From positions 132,878,090 to 132,942,089 of the forward strand of contig CATIUR010000002.1 of assembly GCA_949592205.1 (NCBI GenBank): a stretch of DNA of 64,000 nt, written 5' to 3'. Position numbers and translations under genes: made by a program. This DNA is from Helichrysum umbraculigerum. Its lineage: Eukaryota > Streptophyta > Magnoliopsida > Asterales > Asteraceae. Positions 1 to 10,285 of this stretch are shown in pieces (positions within the stretch are counted from its first letter, which is position 1; each line of letters starts with the position of its first letter). A model generated the notes under the pieces. It was given only the letters and a program-made list of their open reading frames with translations. It was not told where the DNA came from and searched no databases.

Positions 1-2279
1 TTCTGAAGTGATGCTTTTATACACATCTCCTTGGTAAAATAGTATATAAAATGAATTGCAGGTAGAACAGCAGATTGTAACCCTGGGTACCTTTCTTTGA
101 AAGCTTGTTCTATTTCTTTTGAGGGAGATAAAGGGAGCTTTGTGAATAATTGCTCTGTTGTCTGAGGAAAATACAACCTTCTTGATTTTGAAGCCAGATT
201 TCTGAAATCAATCAGAAAATGCCAGAGATCCTTTGTGTTTTCACAAGTTAACCTTTGTAAGTTCATGTACGCCTCATCTTGTTCATATGTTGATCCCTGA
301 TATGGGTCTTCAAGGAGAATTATTCTTCTGACTTGAGAGGTGATGTTCTGCGGATCATCTGAAATAGCTATTAGGCGCTCATATTCTTCAAGATATGCCG
401 TTCTCCATTGCTGCCACATTCGTTTTTCATTTTCTCCAAGGAGATTCTCGACATATAAAAGCTTTGCTTTATTATTGGTCCAGGTTTTCTCATTGAGTTT
501 GTTAATGGTTATTGATTCCCATCTCTGAATAACATCTGTCCATGTACCAATGTCGATTGGTAGAACAAGCATTGCCCCAACTCCAGCATATGCTGGTGGT
601 AAACTCCAATTCTGAGGGTAGTAAGTGCTAGCGAAATCTTCTTCTTTCTTGATACGAAAAGGTACATGATGCTGTGGATGGCTGAGATTACTTGTACCGG
701 TTCCTGGTAGATAGACTGCTGGTCCCATACCAGAGTCCTCAGGTGGCATGTAAGAGGTGGTAGGAAAAATATATTATTCCTGTTCTTGCTTTCTAACTGC
801 CTCTTCAAGTTGTCTTAACTTTGGGTAATCAAACTCTGCTTCTGCTTCTGTATCTGGACTACTTTCTGATGCTGTAAAATTGATTCTTCCTTCCCACCAT
901 GCGTATGAGAGAATGGATTTATCCACTTCTGTGACAGCTGTTGTGAAATCTTGAAGATATTCAAAATATTCATTTAGATTATTTTGAATAATATCTTCAG
1001 ATCCTTCGACTAAAATTTTTGTTGGAGTTTGATTCTCATCTTCAAATTCTTCTCCCCAGCCAGTACATATAACTTCTTCAATCGGGGTTATTGGATTGAC
1101 TACTCCATAATGTACATAGTAGTCAAATTTTCCCGATGGTTCTCCTAGGGTAGACCAGTTGCTTTTGATTCTTGGGCGAGACTTTGGTGATGGTTTTATA
1201 CGATTAAGAGGTTCCTGTTTTATTCTTCTTTCTTCTTCTAAGCAGGAATTGCAGTTACAAAATGGATCAAAAGGATTATGATCACTTTGTATGCAAATGT
1301 TTATCAATTCCTCTTCATCATCATCTTCAGGTATCTCTCTGTCTCGTTCATTTACCGAGTAACGCGCTGCATTATTTGGCCTTTCTCGATATGAATTGAA
1401 TCGCAGGCTAATAGATCCATCCAGCCTATTAGATATAGCAACTCTACTAGGGACTCTTATAGCGTTTGATGTGGTTGGCTTGAGATGCCAGCTTTTTCCT
1501 TCCAATGCGACTGTAGTTACTTTGTAACCTGGTATTGCTATAACACCGTTGGATGCTAAGTAATCTTCAACATGTTGTACGTTGTATCTGAAACCAACAT
1601 AGCTGGTGTTGGTTAGTCTTCCAATCATAGCTCTTGTAATAAGGAGGTTGCTCTCCCCTCCTTGCCAACCTTCATACCCATGAGTTTGTACAACAATTTC
1701 TATGTGATTATAGAAATCATTAATACTTGTCATCATGTCTGGTGCCATGTAAACAAGTTGCGTTCCAGTAGACAAATCAATTTCCAATTTTCCTATGATC
1801 TGTATATCATCATTCCAGCGTGTATCCCTAAGAACAACTAATGCGTTTGTGCCTGCTTCTCTTCTGTGTAGAACATGTATTCGAATCATAATGAGCCCAA
1901 TATGGATATGCTCATAACCAGCTGTTCTTAATTCTCTGTGGCTCCTCTCGTTACAGAGTTGCAAATTATTTTGATCACCATCTACACATCTGATTCTTTG
2001 CTCAGAATAGTGTTGATAAACACTATGTCTTGTTGTACTTTGTTTTGCTTGATACAACACTTCTGCAGGTACTAGTCTTGCTCGTCTTTGTCTTGATAAG
2101 TCCAGTTGTTGGTCTGGATTTATTCTTGATTCAAGGCTTCTGTTGTAATTTCTTCGATTAAACGTTCGATTAGCAACAAATCTTGCTCTCTGGATTCGAT
2201 TGTAATCTCGAATCTGGTCTTCTTGAGTAGGTAATTCATCAATCCTACTTGTTCCGCCTAAAACTTCTGGTCTTCTCAT
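1..2279 (-). pseudogene. Pararetrovirus ORF3 polyprotein, left copy, N-terminal part
   Basis: The ATG at 2277-2279 overlaps the ORF2 stop as ATGA. The first 501 codons (2279-774) cover the N-terminal region and the movement-protein-like domain, matching the right copy at 4844-6350. A CAA-to-TAA change ends the frame at 774-776. The coat-protein region then continues to position 1, partly open in a second frame (509-808), and leaves the window. Around 880-935 this copy reads through smoothly where the right copy has a frame excursion, so the left sequence is probably closer to the ancestor there. Function is lost. Confidence 0.88.
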
Positions 2280-2682
2280 TTTGACTTCTTTCGTTCTTCT
2301 TCAAAAATCCTTTTGGGATCTTTGTAGAAATAAATAGGACCTTCAGATGCGCTTGTTACTTTTGTTCCAAGTGTTTGAGAGTCAAGCTTCTTGGAAAGAC
2401 TAGAGATTGAATTTTCTAAATCAGTTGGAAGTTGTTCTCTTTTCCCTATTTCCTTAAGGTTATCTTTTCACACTTCTCTTCAAGTTCAGTGAGCTTTTGG
2501 CTTTGTTTAGTGAGCAAATAAATAATAGTATTATTTTGCTTGATAATAGCAGAATTACTACCAGCTACTCCTCCCTTGTAGTCTGCAGGTATTGCAAAGC
2601 CAACTGTAGGTGACTCTATATACTCGGTTGCTTGAACTGCTTCTTGATATTCCGGGTATATTCGAGCAGTTGCAATGCTCAT
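2276..2682 (-). pseudogene. Pararetrovirus ORF2, left copy, frameshifted
   Basis: The start at 2682 sits in an ATGA overlap with the end of ORF1, as in the right copy. A 7-bp deletion near 2461, relative to the right copy at 4654-4660, shifts the frame and ends the product after 78 residues. The original stop overlaps the ORF3 start at 2276-2279. In badnaviruses ORF2 encodes a small nucleic-acid-binding, virion-associated protein. Here the C-terminal half is lost. Confidence 0.85.
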
Positions 2683-3144
2683 GAAATGATCAAGGTTTTT
2701 ACCTCTTCAATGAGATATTCAACCTTCTTAACCTTTTGATTGAGATCTTCACTAAGCCTGAGGGCTTCTTGTTCGACCAGCTTTGGTTGTTCAGCAATTT
2801 CAAGAACAAGTTCTTGAACCTGTTTCTTCGTAAGAGGTTTCGATTCTTGGATTTCTTGAGATATTTGTCTAAGGTTTTTGGTATTTTCTTTATGGTTTTT
2901 GTTATATAATTCGTTGCAAGATTCTAACTTTTCTAACAATTCCTTTTGTGTTTTTTCCAATTTAATGAAAATTCTTTAGAGATACTTTTGATAATAATAA
3001 AAGACGATCATATATAACAGAAATATTATGTTCTAAATCGCTATTTGTGATTTTTCCTTTTTCAGGAAAATTAATGTATTCAAGATTTGCAGTTCGGGAA
3101 TGATCATACCAGTCCAAGATGGATTGTTCAAATCTATTGCTCAT
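2679..3144 (-). pseudogene. Pararetrovirus ORF1, left copy
   Basis: The start codon at 3142-3144 follows the leader. The first 60 codons match ORF1 of the right copy, then a CAA-to-TAA change stops the frame at 2962. The rest (to 2679) stays recognisable in another frame because this copy also has the extra base in the A-run that the right copy has. The end overlaps ORF2 as ATGA. Badnavirus ORF1 proteins are small virion-associated proteins (DUF1319-type); I assign this by position, size and overlap. Confidence 0.8.
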
Positions 3145-3489
3145 AGATTATAAGTAGAAAACTTTTTCGCATGTTTCAATTTCCTTTTACTTAGAAAACT
3201 GATAAATTCCTATTAGTTTTGAAAACATATTTTGACTCACATTACTGGGTTCCCCTTTATTTCCTGGGTACTACTCGGAATTCTTTTGCCAAAACAAATA
3301 TTTTAAAACATTTTTAGAATTTCAATTTGTTTTTCAAAGGAAGTTTACTAGGAAAAATTTTACTAAATATAATTTGATATAAAATTTCTCATGGACTTAA
3401 TAGAGATCATACCTTCCCTTGAATCCTGAATACAAGAAGGTGATTAGCCTTCCATGAACATGATAAGGCTCATAAAACTTTGTTTACAA

Positions 3490-3501
3490 GCTCTGATACC
3501 A
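3490..3501 (-). promoter_or_regulatory. tRNA-iMet primer-binding site, left viral copy
   Basis: On the minus strand this reads TGGTATCAGAGC, the 12-nt sequence complementary to the 3' end of plant initiator tRNA-Met. Caulimoviridae use it to prime minus-strand DNA synthesis. It mirrors the site at 3615-3626. Confidence 0.9.
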
Positions 3502-3614
3502 AATACAAGTTTTCCCAATTTAAGTAAAAAGTACAAAGTATAAACTATAATTACTTAAACACACCTTAAGGTTTATACTTTGTAATTTTTACTTAAATTG
3601 GGAAAACCTGTATT

Positions 3615-3626
3615 TGGTATCAGAGC
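3615..3626 (+). promoter_or_regulatory. tRNA-iMet primer-binding site, right viral copy
   Basis: The sequence is TGGTATCAGAGC, the canonical plant initiator-tRNA primer site of Caulimoviridae. By convention it marks position 1 of such genomes, and ORF1 lies about 350 nt downstream as expected. Confidence 0.92.
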
Positions 3627-3971
3627 TTGTAAACAAAGTTTTATGAGCTCTATCATGTTCATGGAAGGCTAATCACCTTCTTGTATTCAAGATTCAAGGG
3701 AAGGTATGATCTCTATTAAGTCCATGAGAAATTTTATATCAAATTATATTTAGTAAAAATTTTCCTAGTAAACTTCCTTTTAAAAACAAATTGAAATTCT
3801 AAAATTGTTTTAAAATATTTGGTTTGGCAAAAGAATTCCGAATAGTACCCAGGAAATAACGGGGAACCCAGTAATGTGAGTCAAAATATGTTTTCAAAAC
3901 TAATATGAATTTATCAGTTTTCTAAGTAAAAGGAAATTGAAACATGTGAAAAAGTTTTCTACTTATAATCT
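3627..3971 (+). other. Viral leader between PBS and ORF1
   Basis: About 345 nt of AT-rich sequence with no substantial ORF, mirrored on the minus strand at 3145-3489. Badnavirus leaders carry short ORFs and a structured region used for ribosome shunting. I did not fold it and claim no particular stem. Confidence 0.6.
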
Positions 3972-4437
3972 ATGAGCAATAGATTTGAACAATCCATCTT
4001 GGATTGGTATGATCATTCCCGAACTGCAAATCTTGAATACATTAATTTTCCTGAAAAAGCAAAAATCACAAATAGCGATTTAGAACATAATATTTCTGTT
4101 ATATATGATCGTCTTTTATTATTGTCAAAAGTATCTCTAAAGAATTTTCATCAAATTGAAAAAAACACAAAAAGAATTGTTAGAAAAGTTAGAATCTTGC
4201 AACGAATTATATAACAAAAACCATAAAGAAAATACCAAAAACCTTAGACAAATATCTCAAGAAATCCAAGAATCGAAACCTCTTACGAAGAAACAGGTTC
4301 AAGAACTTGTTCTTGAAATTGCTGAACAACCAAAGCTGGTCGAACAAGAAGCCCTCAGGCTTAGTGAAGATCTCAATCAAAAGGTTAAGAAGGTTGAATA
4401 TCTCATTGAAGAGGTAAAAACCTTGATCATTTCATGA
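3972..4437 (+). pseudogene. Pararetrovirus ORF1, right copy, one frameshift
   Basis: The ATG at 3972 opens an 80-codon frame. After about 64 codons one extra base in an A-run (about 4159-4165) shifts the frame. The correct continuation lies in the next frame (4156-4437), which has no ATG of its own. Together the parts would span about 150 residues, usual for badnavirus ORF1. The C-terminal part is rich in Glu, Lys and Leu and likely a coiled coil. Its TGA overlaps the ORF2 ATG at 4434-4437. The left copy carries the same shift. An alternative is that the two frames are separate small ORFs, but the missing start codon argues against it. Confidence 0.82.
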
Positions 4438-4847
4438 GCATAGCAACTGCTCGAATATACCCTGAATATCAAGAAGCACTTCAAGCAACCGAGTATATAG
4501 AGTCACCTGCAGTTGGCTTTGCAATACCTGCAGACTACAAGGGAGGAGTAGCTGGTAGTAATTCTGTTATTATCAAGCAAAATAATACTATTATTTATTT
4601 GCTCACTAAACAAAGCCAAAAGCTCACTGAACTTGAAGAGAAGTGTGAAAAGATCAATCAGAACCTTAAGGAAATAGGGAAAAGAGAACAACTTCCAACT
4701 GATTTAGAAAATTCAATCTCTAGTCTTTCCAAGAAGCTTGACTCTCAAACACTTGGAACAAAAGTAACAAGCGCATCTGAAGGTCCTATTTATTTCTACA
4801 AAGATCCCAAAAGGATTTTTGAAGAAGAACGAAAGAAGTCAAAATGA
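4434..4847 (+). CDS. Pararetrovirus ORF2 protein, intact 137-residue frame
   Basis: The start is fixed by the ATGA overlap with ORF1 (4434-4437) and the end by an ATGA overlap with ORF3 (4844-4847), the classic badnavirus arrangement for leaky scanning. The product has a central stretch rich in Lys, Glu, Leu and Gln (about residues 45-85), likely a coiled coil, and a basic C terminus. Badnavirus ORF2 products bind nucleic acid and associate with virions. This is the only viral ORF in the window with no visible lesion; expression is doubtful because its neighbours are broken. Confidence 0.83.
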   Translation: MSIATARIYPEYQEALQATEYIESPAVGFAIPADYKGGVAGSNSVIIKQNNTIIYLLTKQSQKLTELEEKCEKINQNLKEIGKREQLPTDLENSISSLSKKLDSQTLGTKVTSASEGPIYFYKDPKRIFEEERKKSK

Positions 4848-6455
4848 GAAGACCAGAAGTTTTAGGCGGAACAAGTAGGATTGATGAATTACCTACTCAA
4901 GAAGACCAGATTCGAGATTACAATCGAATCCAGAGAGCAAGATTTGTTGCTAATCGAACGTTTAATCGAAGAAATTACAACAGAAGCCTTGAATCAAGAA
5001 TAAATCCAGATCAACAACTGGACTTATCAAGACAAAGACGAGCAAGACTAGTACCTGCAGAAGTGTTGTATCAAGCACAACAAAGTACAACAAGACATAG
5101 TGTTTATCAACACTATTCTGAGCAAAGAATCAGATGTGTAGATGGTGATCAAAATAATTTGCAACTCTGTAACGAGAGGAGCCACAGAGAATTAAGAACA
5201 GCTGGTTATGAGCATATCCATATTGGGCTCATTATGATTCGAATACATGCTCAACACAGAAGAGAAGCAGGCACAAACGCATTAGTTGTTCTTAGGGATA
5301 CACGCTGGAATGATGATATACAGATCATAGGAAAATTGGAAATTGATTTGTCTACTGGAACGCAACTTGTTTACATGGCACCAGACATGATGACAAGTAT
5401 TAATGATTTCTATAATCACATAGAAATTGTTGTACAAACTCATGGGTATGAAGGTTGGCAAGGAGGGGAGAGCAACCTCCTTATTACAAGAGCTATGATT
5501 GGAAGACTAACCAACACCAGCTATGTTGGTTTCAGATACAAGGTACAACATGTTGAAGATTACTTAGCATCCAATGGTGTTATAGCAATACCAAGTTACA
5601 AAGTAAGTACAGTCGCATTGGAAGGAAAAAGCTGGCATCTCAAGCCAACCACATCAAACGCTATAAGAGTCCCTAGTAGAGTTGCTATATCTAATAGGCT
5701 GGATGGATCTATTAGCCTGCGATTCAATTCATATCGAGAAAGGCCAAATAATGCAGCGCGTTACTCGGTAGATGAACGAGACAGAGAGATACCTGAAGAT
5801 GATGATGAAGAGGAATTGATAAACATTTGCATACAAAGTGATCATAATCCTTTTAATCCATTCTGTAACTGCAATTCTTGCTTAGAAGAAGAAAGAAGAA
5901 TAAAACAGGAACCTCTTAATCGTATAAAACCATCACCAAAGTCTCGCCCAAGAATCAAAAGCAACTGGTCTACCCTAGGAGAACCATCGGGAAAATTTGA
6001 CTACTATGTACATTATGGAGTAGTCAATCCAATAACCCCGATTGAAGAAGTTATATGTACTGGCTGGGGAGAAGAATTTGAAGATGAGAATCAAACTCCA
6101 ACAAAAATTTTAGTCGAAGGATCTGAAGATATTATTCAAAATAATCCAAATGAATATTTTGAATATCTTCAAGATTTCACAACAGCTGTCACACAAGAAG
6201 AATGGATAAATCCATTATCTCAGACGCATGGTGGGAAGGAAGAATTAATTTTTACAGCATCAGAAAGTAGTCCAGATCCAGAAGCAGAAGCAGAGTTTGA
6301 TTACCCAAAGTTAAGACAACTTGAAGAGGCAGTTAGAAAGCAAGAACAGGAACAATATATTTTTCCTACCACCTCTTACATGCCACCTGAGGACTCTGGT
6401 ATGGGACCAGCAGTCTATCCACCAGCAACCGGTACAAGTAATCTCAGCCATCCCA
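4844..6455 (+). pseudogene. Pararetrovirus ORF3 polyprotein, N-terminal and movement-protein region
   Basis: The ORF3 start overlaps the ORF2 stop. The frame is open for 591 codons, but only to about 6455 is it the correct one; a 1-bp deletion there, relative to the left copy, pushes it out of frame. Residues about 115-290 hold the caulimovirid movement-protein-like core, which enlarges plasmodesmata in living viruses. Downstream are acidic and proline-containing segments. Between about 6190 and 6255 a 5-nt insertion and a 1-nt insertion cause a short wrong-frame stretch relative to the left copy, restored afterwards. Confidence 0.86.
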
Positions 6456-7694
6456 GCATCAGGTACCTTTTCGTATCAAGAAAGAAGAAGATTTCGGTAG
6501 CACTTACTACCCTCAGAATTGGAGTTTACCACCAGCATATGCTGGAGTTGGGGCAATGCTTGTTCTACCAATCGACATTGGTACATGGACACATGTTATT
6601 AAGAGATGGGAATCAATAACCATTAACAAACTCAATGAGCAAACCTGGACCAATAATAAAGCAAAGCTTTTATATGTCGAGAATCTCCTTGGAGAAAATG
6701 AAAAACGAATGTGGCAGCAATGGAGAACGGCATATCCTGAAGAATATGAGCGCCTAATAGCTATTTCAGATGATCCTCAGAACATCACCTCTCAAGTCAG
6801 AAGAATAATTCTCCTTGAAGACCCATATCAGGGATCAATATATGAACAAGATGAGGCGTACAGGAATTTACAAAGGTTAACTTGTGAAAACACAAAGGAT
6901 CTCTGGCATTTTCTGAATGATTTCAAAAATCTGGCTTCAAAATCAGGAAGGTTGTATTTTCCTCAGACAACAGAGCAATTATTCACAGAGCTCCCTTTAT
7001 CTCTCTCAAAAGAAATAGAACAAGCTTTCAAAGAAAGGTACCCTGGGTTACAATCTGCTGTTCTACCTGCAATTCATTTTATATACTCTTTTACCAAGGA
7101 GATATGTATAAAAGCAGCACTTCAGAAGGAGCTAAGGGACTTATCGATTTGTTCAACAATACCAATACCTGGATATTATAAATCAAACAAGAGGTATGGT
7201 ATTAGAAAGTCCAAAAGCTATAAAGGAAAGCCTCATGGGTCACATGTAAAGGTATTTAAAAAAAAAAGTATCAATTTGATAGAGGCAAAGTAAAGAAGTG
7301 TAAGTGTTTTATTTACGGAATGGAAGGACACTTTCCTCGTGATTGCAGAAACAAGAAAGGAGATCTTAAAAGAGCCGCTATGATTCAGGAACTTGATCTT
7401 CCTGAAGATTGGGATATCGTATCTGCAGACAATGATGATTCAAGTGTCTGCAGCATATCTGAAAGAGAGCAAGGAATGACTACCCAGAATATAAAAACAT
7501 CGGTGGAAGAATTTCCACATCAAAAAAGTATCTTCATGATGTATCAACATGGGTACCATGATGAAAGTGAAAGTGATGAAGATGAAGAAGTGGTCACTAA
7601 TAAACAGTATATCCATGAACAAACAGGATATATGTTTCATATATGTGATCCCATTGTACAAATTCTGAAAATTGAGCAAGGTTCAGGATCATAG
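6456..7694 (+). pseudogene. Pararetrovirus ORF3, coat-protein region with CCHC finger
   Basis: The correct frame is seen at 6556-7293 and, after a frameshift in an A10 run at about 7258-7267, from about 7268 on. The region has the helical, Trp- and Arg-rich character of a capsid domain. At 7299-7349 lies the zinc finger in the badnavirus form CXCX2CX4HX4C, but its third Cys is Tyr (TAC at 7314-7316). A TAG at 7692-7694 then breaks the frame, followed by open sequence. Capsid assembly and RNA binding are the family role; this copy cannot make the full protein. Confidence 0.85.
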
Positions 7695-8234
7695 AGGCCG
7701 GAGGTAAAATTAACCGAAGAAATGAAGAACTGTCAACATAGTTGGCAAGATAATGAGTTGACAAGTTATGTGTTCTGTCATTTTTGCAAAATCAGAACAA
7801 CAGATATGTTAAGAACTCATTGCACAAATTGCAAGTTAACTGCATGTGCCCTGTGTTCACCATACTATGTTAACAGAACAATCATAGTAAAAAGACCAGA
7901 TGATGAGCAGAAGTCAGAAACAAAGCTTAACAATCCTCAGGAAACCGCCAGTAATGCAGAAAAAGATTGGGAAATAAAGTATCTAAAGGAAATGATACTT
8001 CAGAAGCAAAAAGAATGGGAACAGATGATTAAAGATCAAGCCATGGAGCATTACAAAAGGCAAGAGGAAGAAAAAGTTTTTGAGCTCGAGAAAGAAAAAG
8101 GTCAAGAGAACTTGAAGAAAATGGTAATAGGATTGGAAGAATATGTTAAAAGTTTAAAAAGAAGCAAAGAATAAACAGATTACCAGACATCACTATTACT
8201 AGAACATACTCGCAAAGAGTATGAACAAATAATC
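7695..8234 (+). pseudogene. Pararetrovirus ORF3, second Cys cluster and coiled coil
   Basis: The frame is the same as the preceding segment and is open apart from the TAA at 8172-8174. It contains CX2CX11CX2CX4CX2C (about 7776-7860), a signature I associate with badnavirus ORF3 between coat protein and protease. After it comes a long Glu/Lys/Gln-rich coiled coil that continues past 8234. Both stops that bracket the segment are one C-to-T step from Gln codons. Confidence 0.84.
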
Positions 8235-9734
8235 TTGTCTATACAACAACAGATGGACAAGAAAGAGGAAGCATACAAGCTAAGAATTGCTCAATTGGAA
8301 AAAGAAATTGAAAGACTTGTTGTTGAAAAAGGGCAATTCACTGAAGAAGGAAAGTATTCTATATATAGTACTCAAGATTTTCCTAATCTTGAAGAAGCGA
8401 TGAAAGTTGTAATAGAAGAACTTCCTACTATAGAAGAATTAGCTGGAGCTGTAATTGAATCAGAACATTTCAAAAACAGTTCGCATCAGCCAGCAGTTCC
8501 CAAAAAGGTGATAATAAATAGGCTTTATAACCTGGTGGTTGAATTTGAAATACCAGGAATAAAGAATTTCAGTGTTAGAGCAATACTTGACACGGGAGCA
8601 ACAACATGCTGCATCAACAAAAAGGTAATTCCAGAAGAAGCATTGGAAAAGCTGAGCTACACAGTTTATTTCAATGGCTTAAACTCAAGACAACCAGGAA
8701 ACCTCAGAGTGAAGAAAGGGGTATTTTATATTGGGGAAAATAAATTCCAAATTCCCTTTATATATGCCCTTAATATGAATGACAGTGATGGTATCCAGAT
8801 GTTGCTAGGGTGTAATTTCATAAGAGCTATGAAAGGAGGACTCAGGATTGAAGGAAATGAAGTCACACTCTACAAAAAGTTAACCAAGATTAACACTACT
8901 CCAGCAGCAGAGATTGTCTGTAAAGCAATCCCTAAACTTGACATGGATGAAGAAGAATATTATTCAATCAATGAGATAGTGTTTTTCTCAGAGGAAGTAA
9001 AGCAATTTCAAAAAGAGCTTCAGCCAGTAATCCAGAAGTTGAAAGAGCAAGGTTATATTGGTGAAGAACCATTAAAGCACCGGAGAAAGAATGGTGAATT
9101 ATGTGAATTGGAAATCATAAATCCAGATGTCACAATCCAGGATCAACCACTTAAGCATGTAACTCCAGCTATGGAAGAATCCTTTAAGAAGCATGTCGAT
9201 ACACTTCTCAAATTGGGAGTTATTCGACTAAGCAAAAGTCGCCATAGAACAATGGCAATGATTGTTCAATCAGGAACATCGGTTGATCCAATAACTGGTA
9301 AAGAAATTCGTGGAAAAGAAAGAATGGTCTTTAACTATAAGACACTCAATGACAATACCTATAAGGATCAGTATACTCTCCCAGGTATAAATACTATCCT
9401 TAAAAGGGTTGGGAATGCAAAAATCTTTTCTAAGTTTGATCTGAAGTCAGGATTTCATCAAGTGGCCATGGCCGAAGAATCTATTCCATGGACCGCATTC
9501 GTAGTCCCAGGAGGAACATATGAGTGGCTAGTTATGCCATTCGGGCTTAAAAATGCACCATCAGTTTTTCAAAGAAAAATGGATAAGTGTTTTAAAGGGA
9601 CAGAAAGCTTCATTGCAGTATATATTGATGATATACTGGTTTTTTCAGAAAATATACATGACCATAGAAAACATTTAAAGGAGATGTTACAAAAATGCAA
9701 AGATAATGGTCTTATATTATCTGAAACAAAATGA
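8235..9734 (+). pseudogene. Pararetrovirus ORF3, aspartic protease and reverse transcriptase
   Basis: This is the longest open stretch in the viral copy (499 codons). It begins in the coiled coil. The protease has the active-site motif DTGA near residue 118 and a later LLGCNF element. The RT shows FDLKSGFHQV, the MPFGL block and the catalytic YIDD (about 9622-9633). The frame stops at the TGA at 9732, caused by a 1-bp shift near 9729; the sequence then reads on in another frame. In the family these domains mature the polyprotein and copy pregenomic RNA into DNA. Confidence 0.9.
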
Positions 9735-10285
9735 AGATTGCTACAGGAAAAATTGATTAATTGGGAGTAACAATTGGTGAAGGGAAATTGAAACTTCAAG
9801 AGCATATCATCAAGAAAATTGTTGATTTTGATGAAACAAAACTTAAAAGCGGGGCTCAGATCTTTCTTAGGAATTCTCAATTATGCAAGACCATATATTC
9901 CTAAGTTAGTAATTCTTCTGGGACCATTATATCAAAAAACAAGTGCTCATGGTGATAAAAGGCTTAAAAGCAATGATTACAAGATAATCAGAGAAATCCA
10001 GGAAAAGGTCCAAGCATTGCCGGATCTCGAAATTGCACCAGAAGATTCCTATGTAGTGCTTGAAACAGATGGATGCATGGAAGGATGGGGAGGAGTATGT
10101 AAATGGAAAAAGAATAAAGGAGACTCTAAGGTGACAGAAAGAGTTTGTGCATATACCAGTGGAAAGTTTGATAACTTCCAATCAACCATTGATGCTGAAA
10201 TCAACGCATGCATTAATACATTGGAAAAGCTCAAAATTCATTACCTGGACAAGAAGGAAATAACCCTAAGAACAGACTGTCAAGC
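9735..10285 (+). pseudogene. Pararetrovirus ORF3, RT tail and first part of RNase H
   Basis: Between 9731 and about 9850 the coding frame is shifted and holds a TAA at 9758; it returns to the protease-RT frame near the G-run at about 9857-9860. RNase H motifs follow: the ETDG start of the catalytic fold at about 10063, a conserved Glu in the DAEINAC segment, and RTDCQ just before the break. At 10285 an LTR retrotransposon interrupts the domain with the target duplication CAAGC. Confidence 0.88.
10281..10285. repeat. Target-site duplication (CAAGC), left side
   Basis: CAAGC here and at 19279-19283 directly flank the retrotransposon. A 5-bp duplication is standard for gypsy integrase. The RNase H reading frame joins correctly across the two sites when one copy is counted. 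Confidence 0.95.

Larger units (their letters stand above)
1..3567 (-). mobile_element. Endogenous badnavirus-like pararetrovirus, left copy (partial)
   Basis: Read on the minus strand this copy starts at the inversion point near 3567, passes the tRNA-Met primer-binding site (3490-3501), and encodes ORF1, ORF2 and the first part of ORF3 before leaving the window in the coat-protein region. Its lesions are a nonsense codon in ORF1, a 7-bp deletion in ORF2 and a nonsense codon in ORF3 near 774. It differs from the right copy by a few percent by eye. It keeps bases at two ORF3 sites where the right copy has indels, so the copies decayed separately after duplication. Confidence 0.92.
1..7134. repeat. 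3.6-kb head-to-head inverted repeat made of two pararetrovirus copies
   Basis: The minus strand of 1-3567 aligns with the plus strand of 3568-7134 along its whole length, with scattered substitutions and small indels. The inversion point is near 3567. The arms are separated only by about 25 nt of viral sequence (3543-3567), which also occurs at 20338-20363 just before the viral 3' end. Both arms show the same order outward from the centre: primer-binding site, leader, ORF1, ORF2, ORF3. Head-to-head rearranged copies are common for endogenous pararetroviruses. A transcript crossing the centre would fold into a long hairpin. The left arm continues past the window start. Confidence 0.93.

Noticed and set aside
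3615..3626. tRNA-Met gene suggested by TGGTATCAGAGC
   Set aside because: Only the 12-13-nt primer-binding segment is present, in the right place for a retroelement; no cloverleaf.
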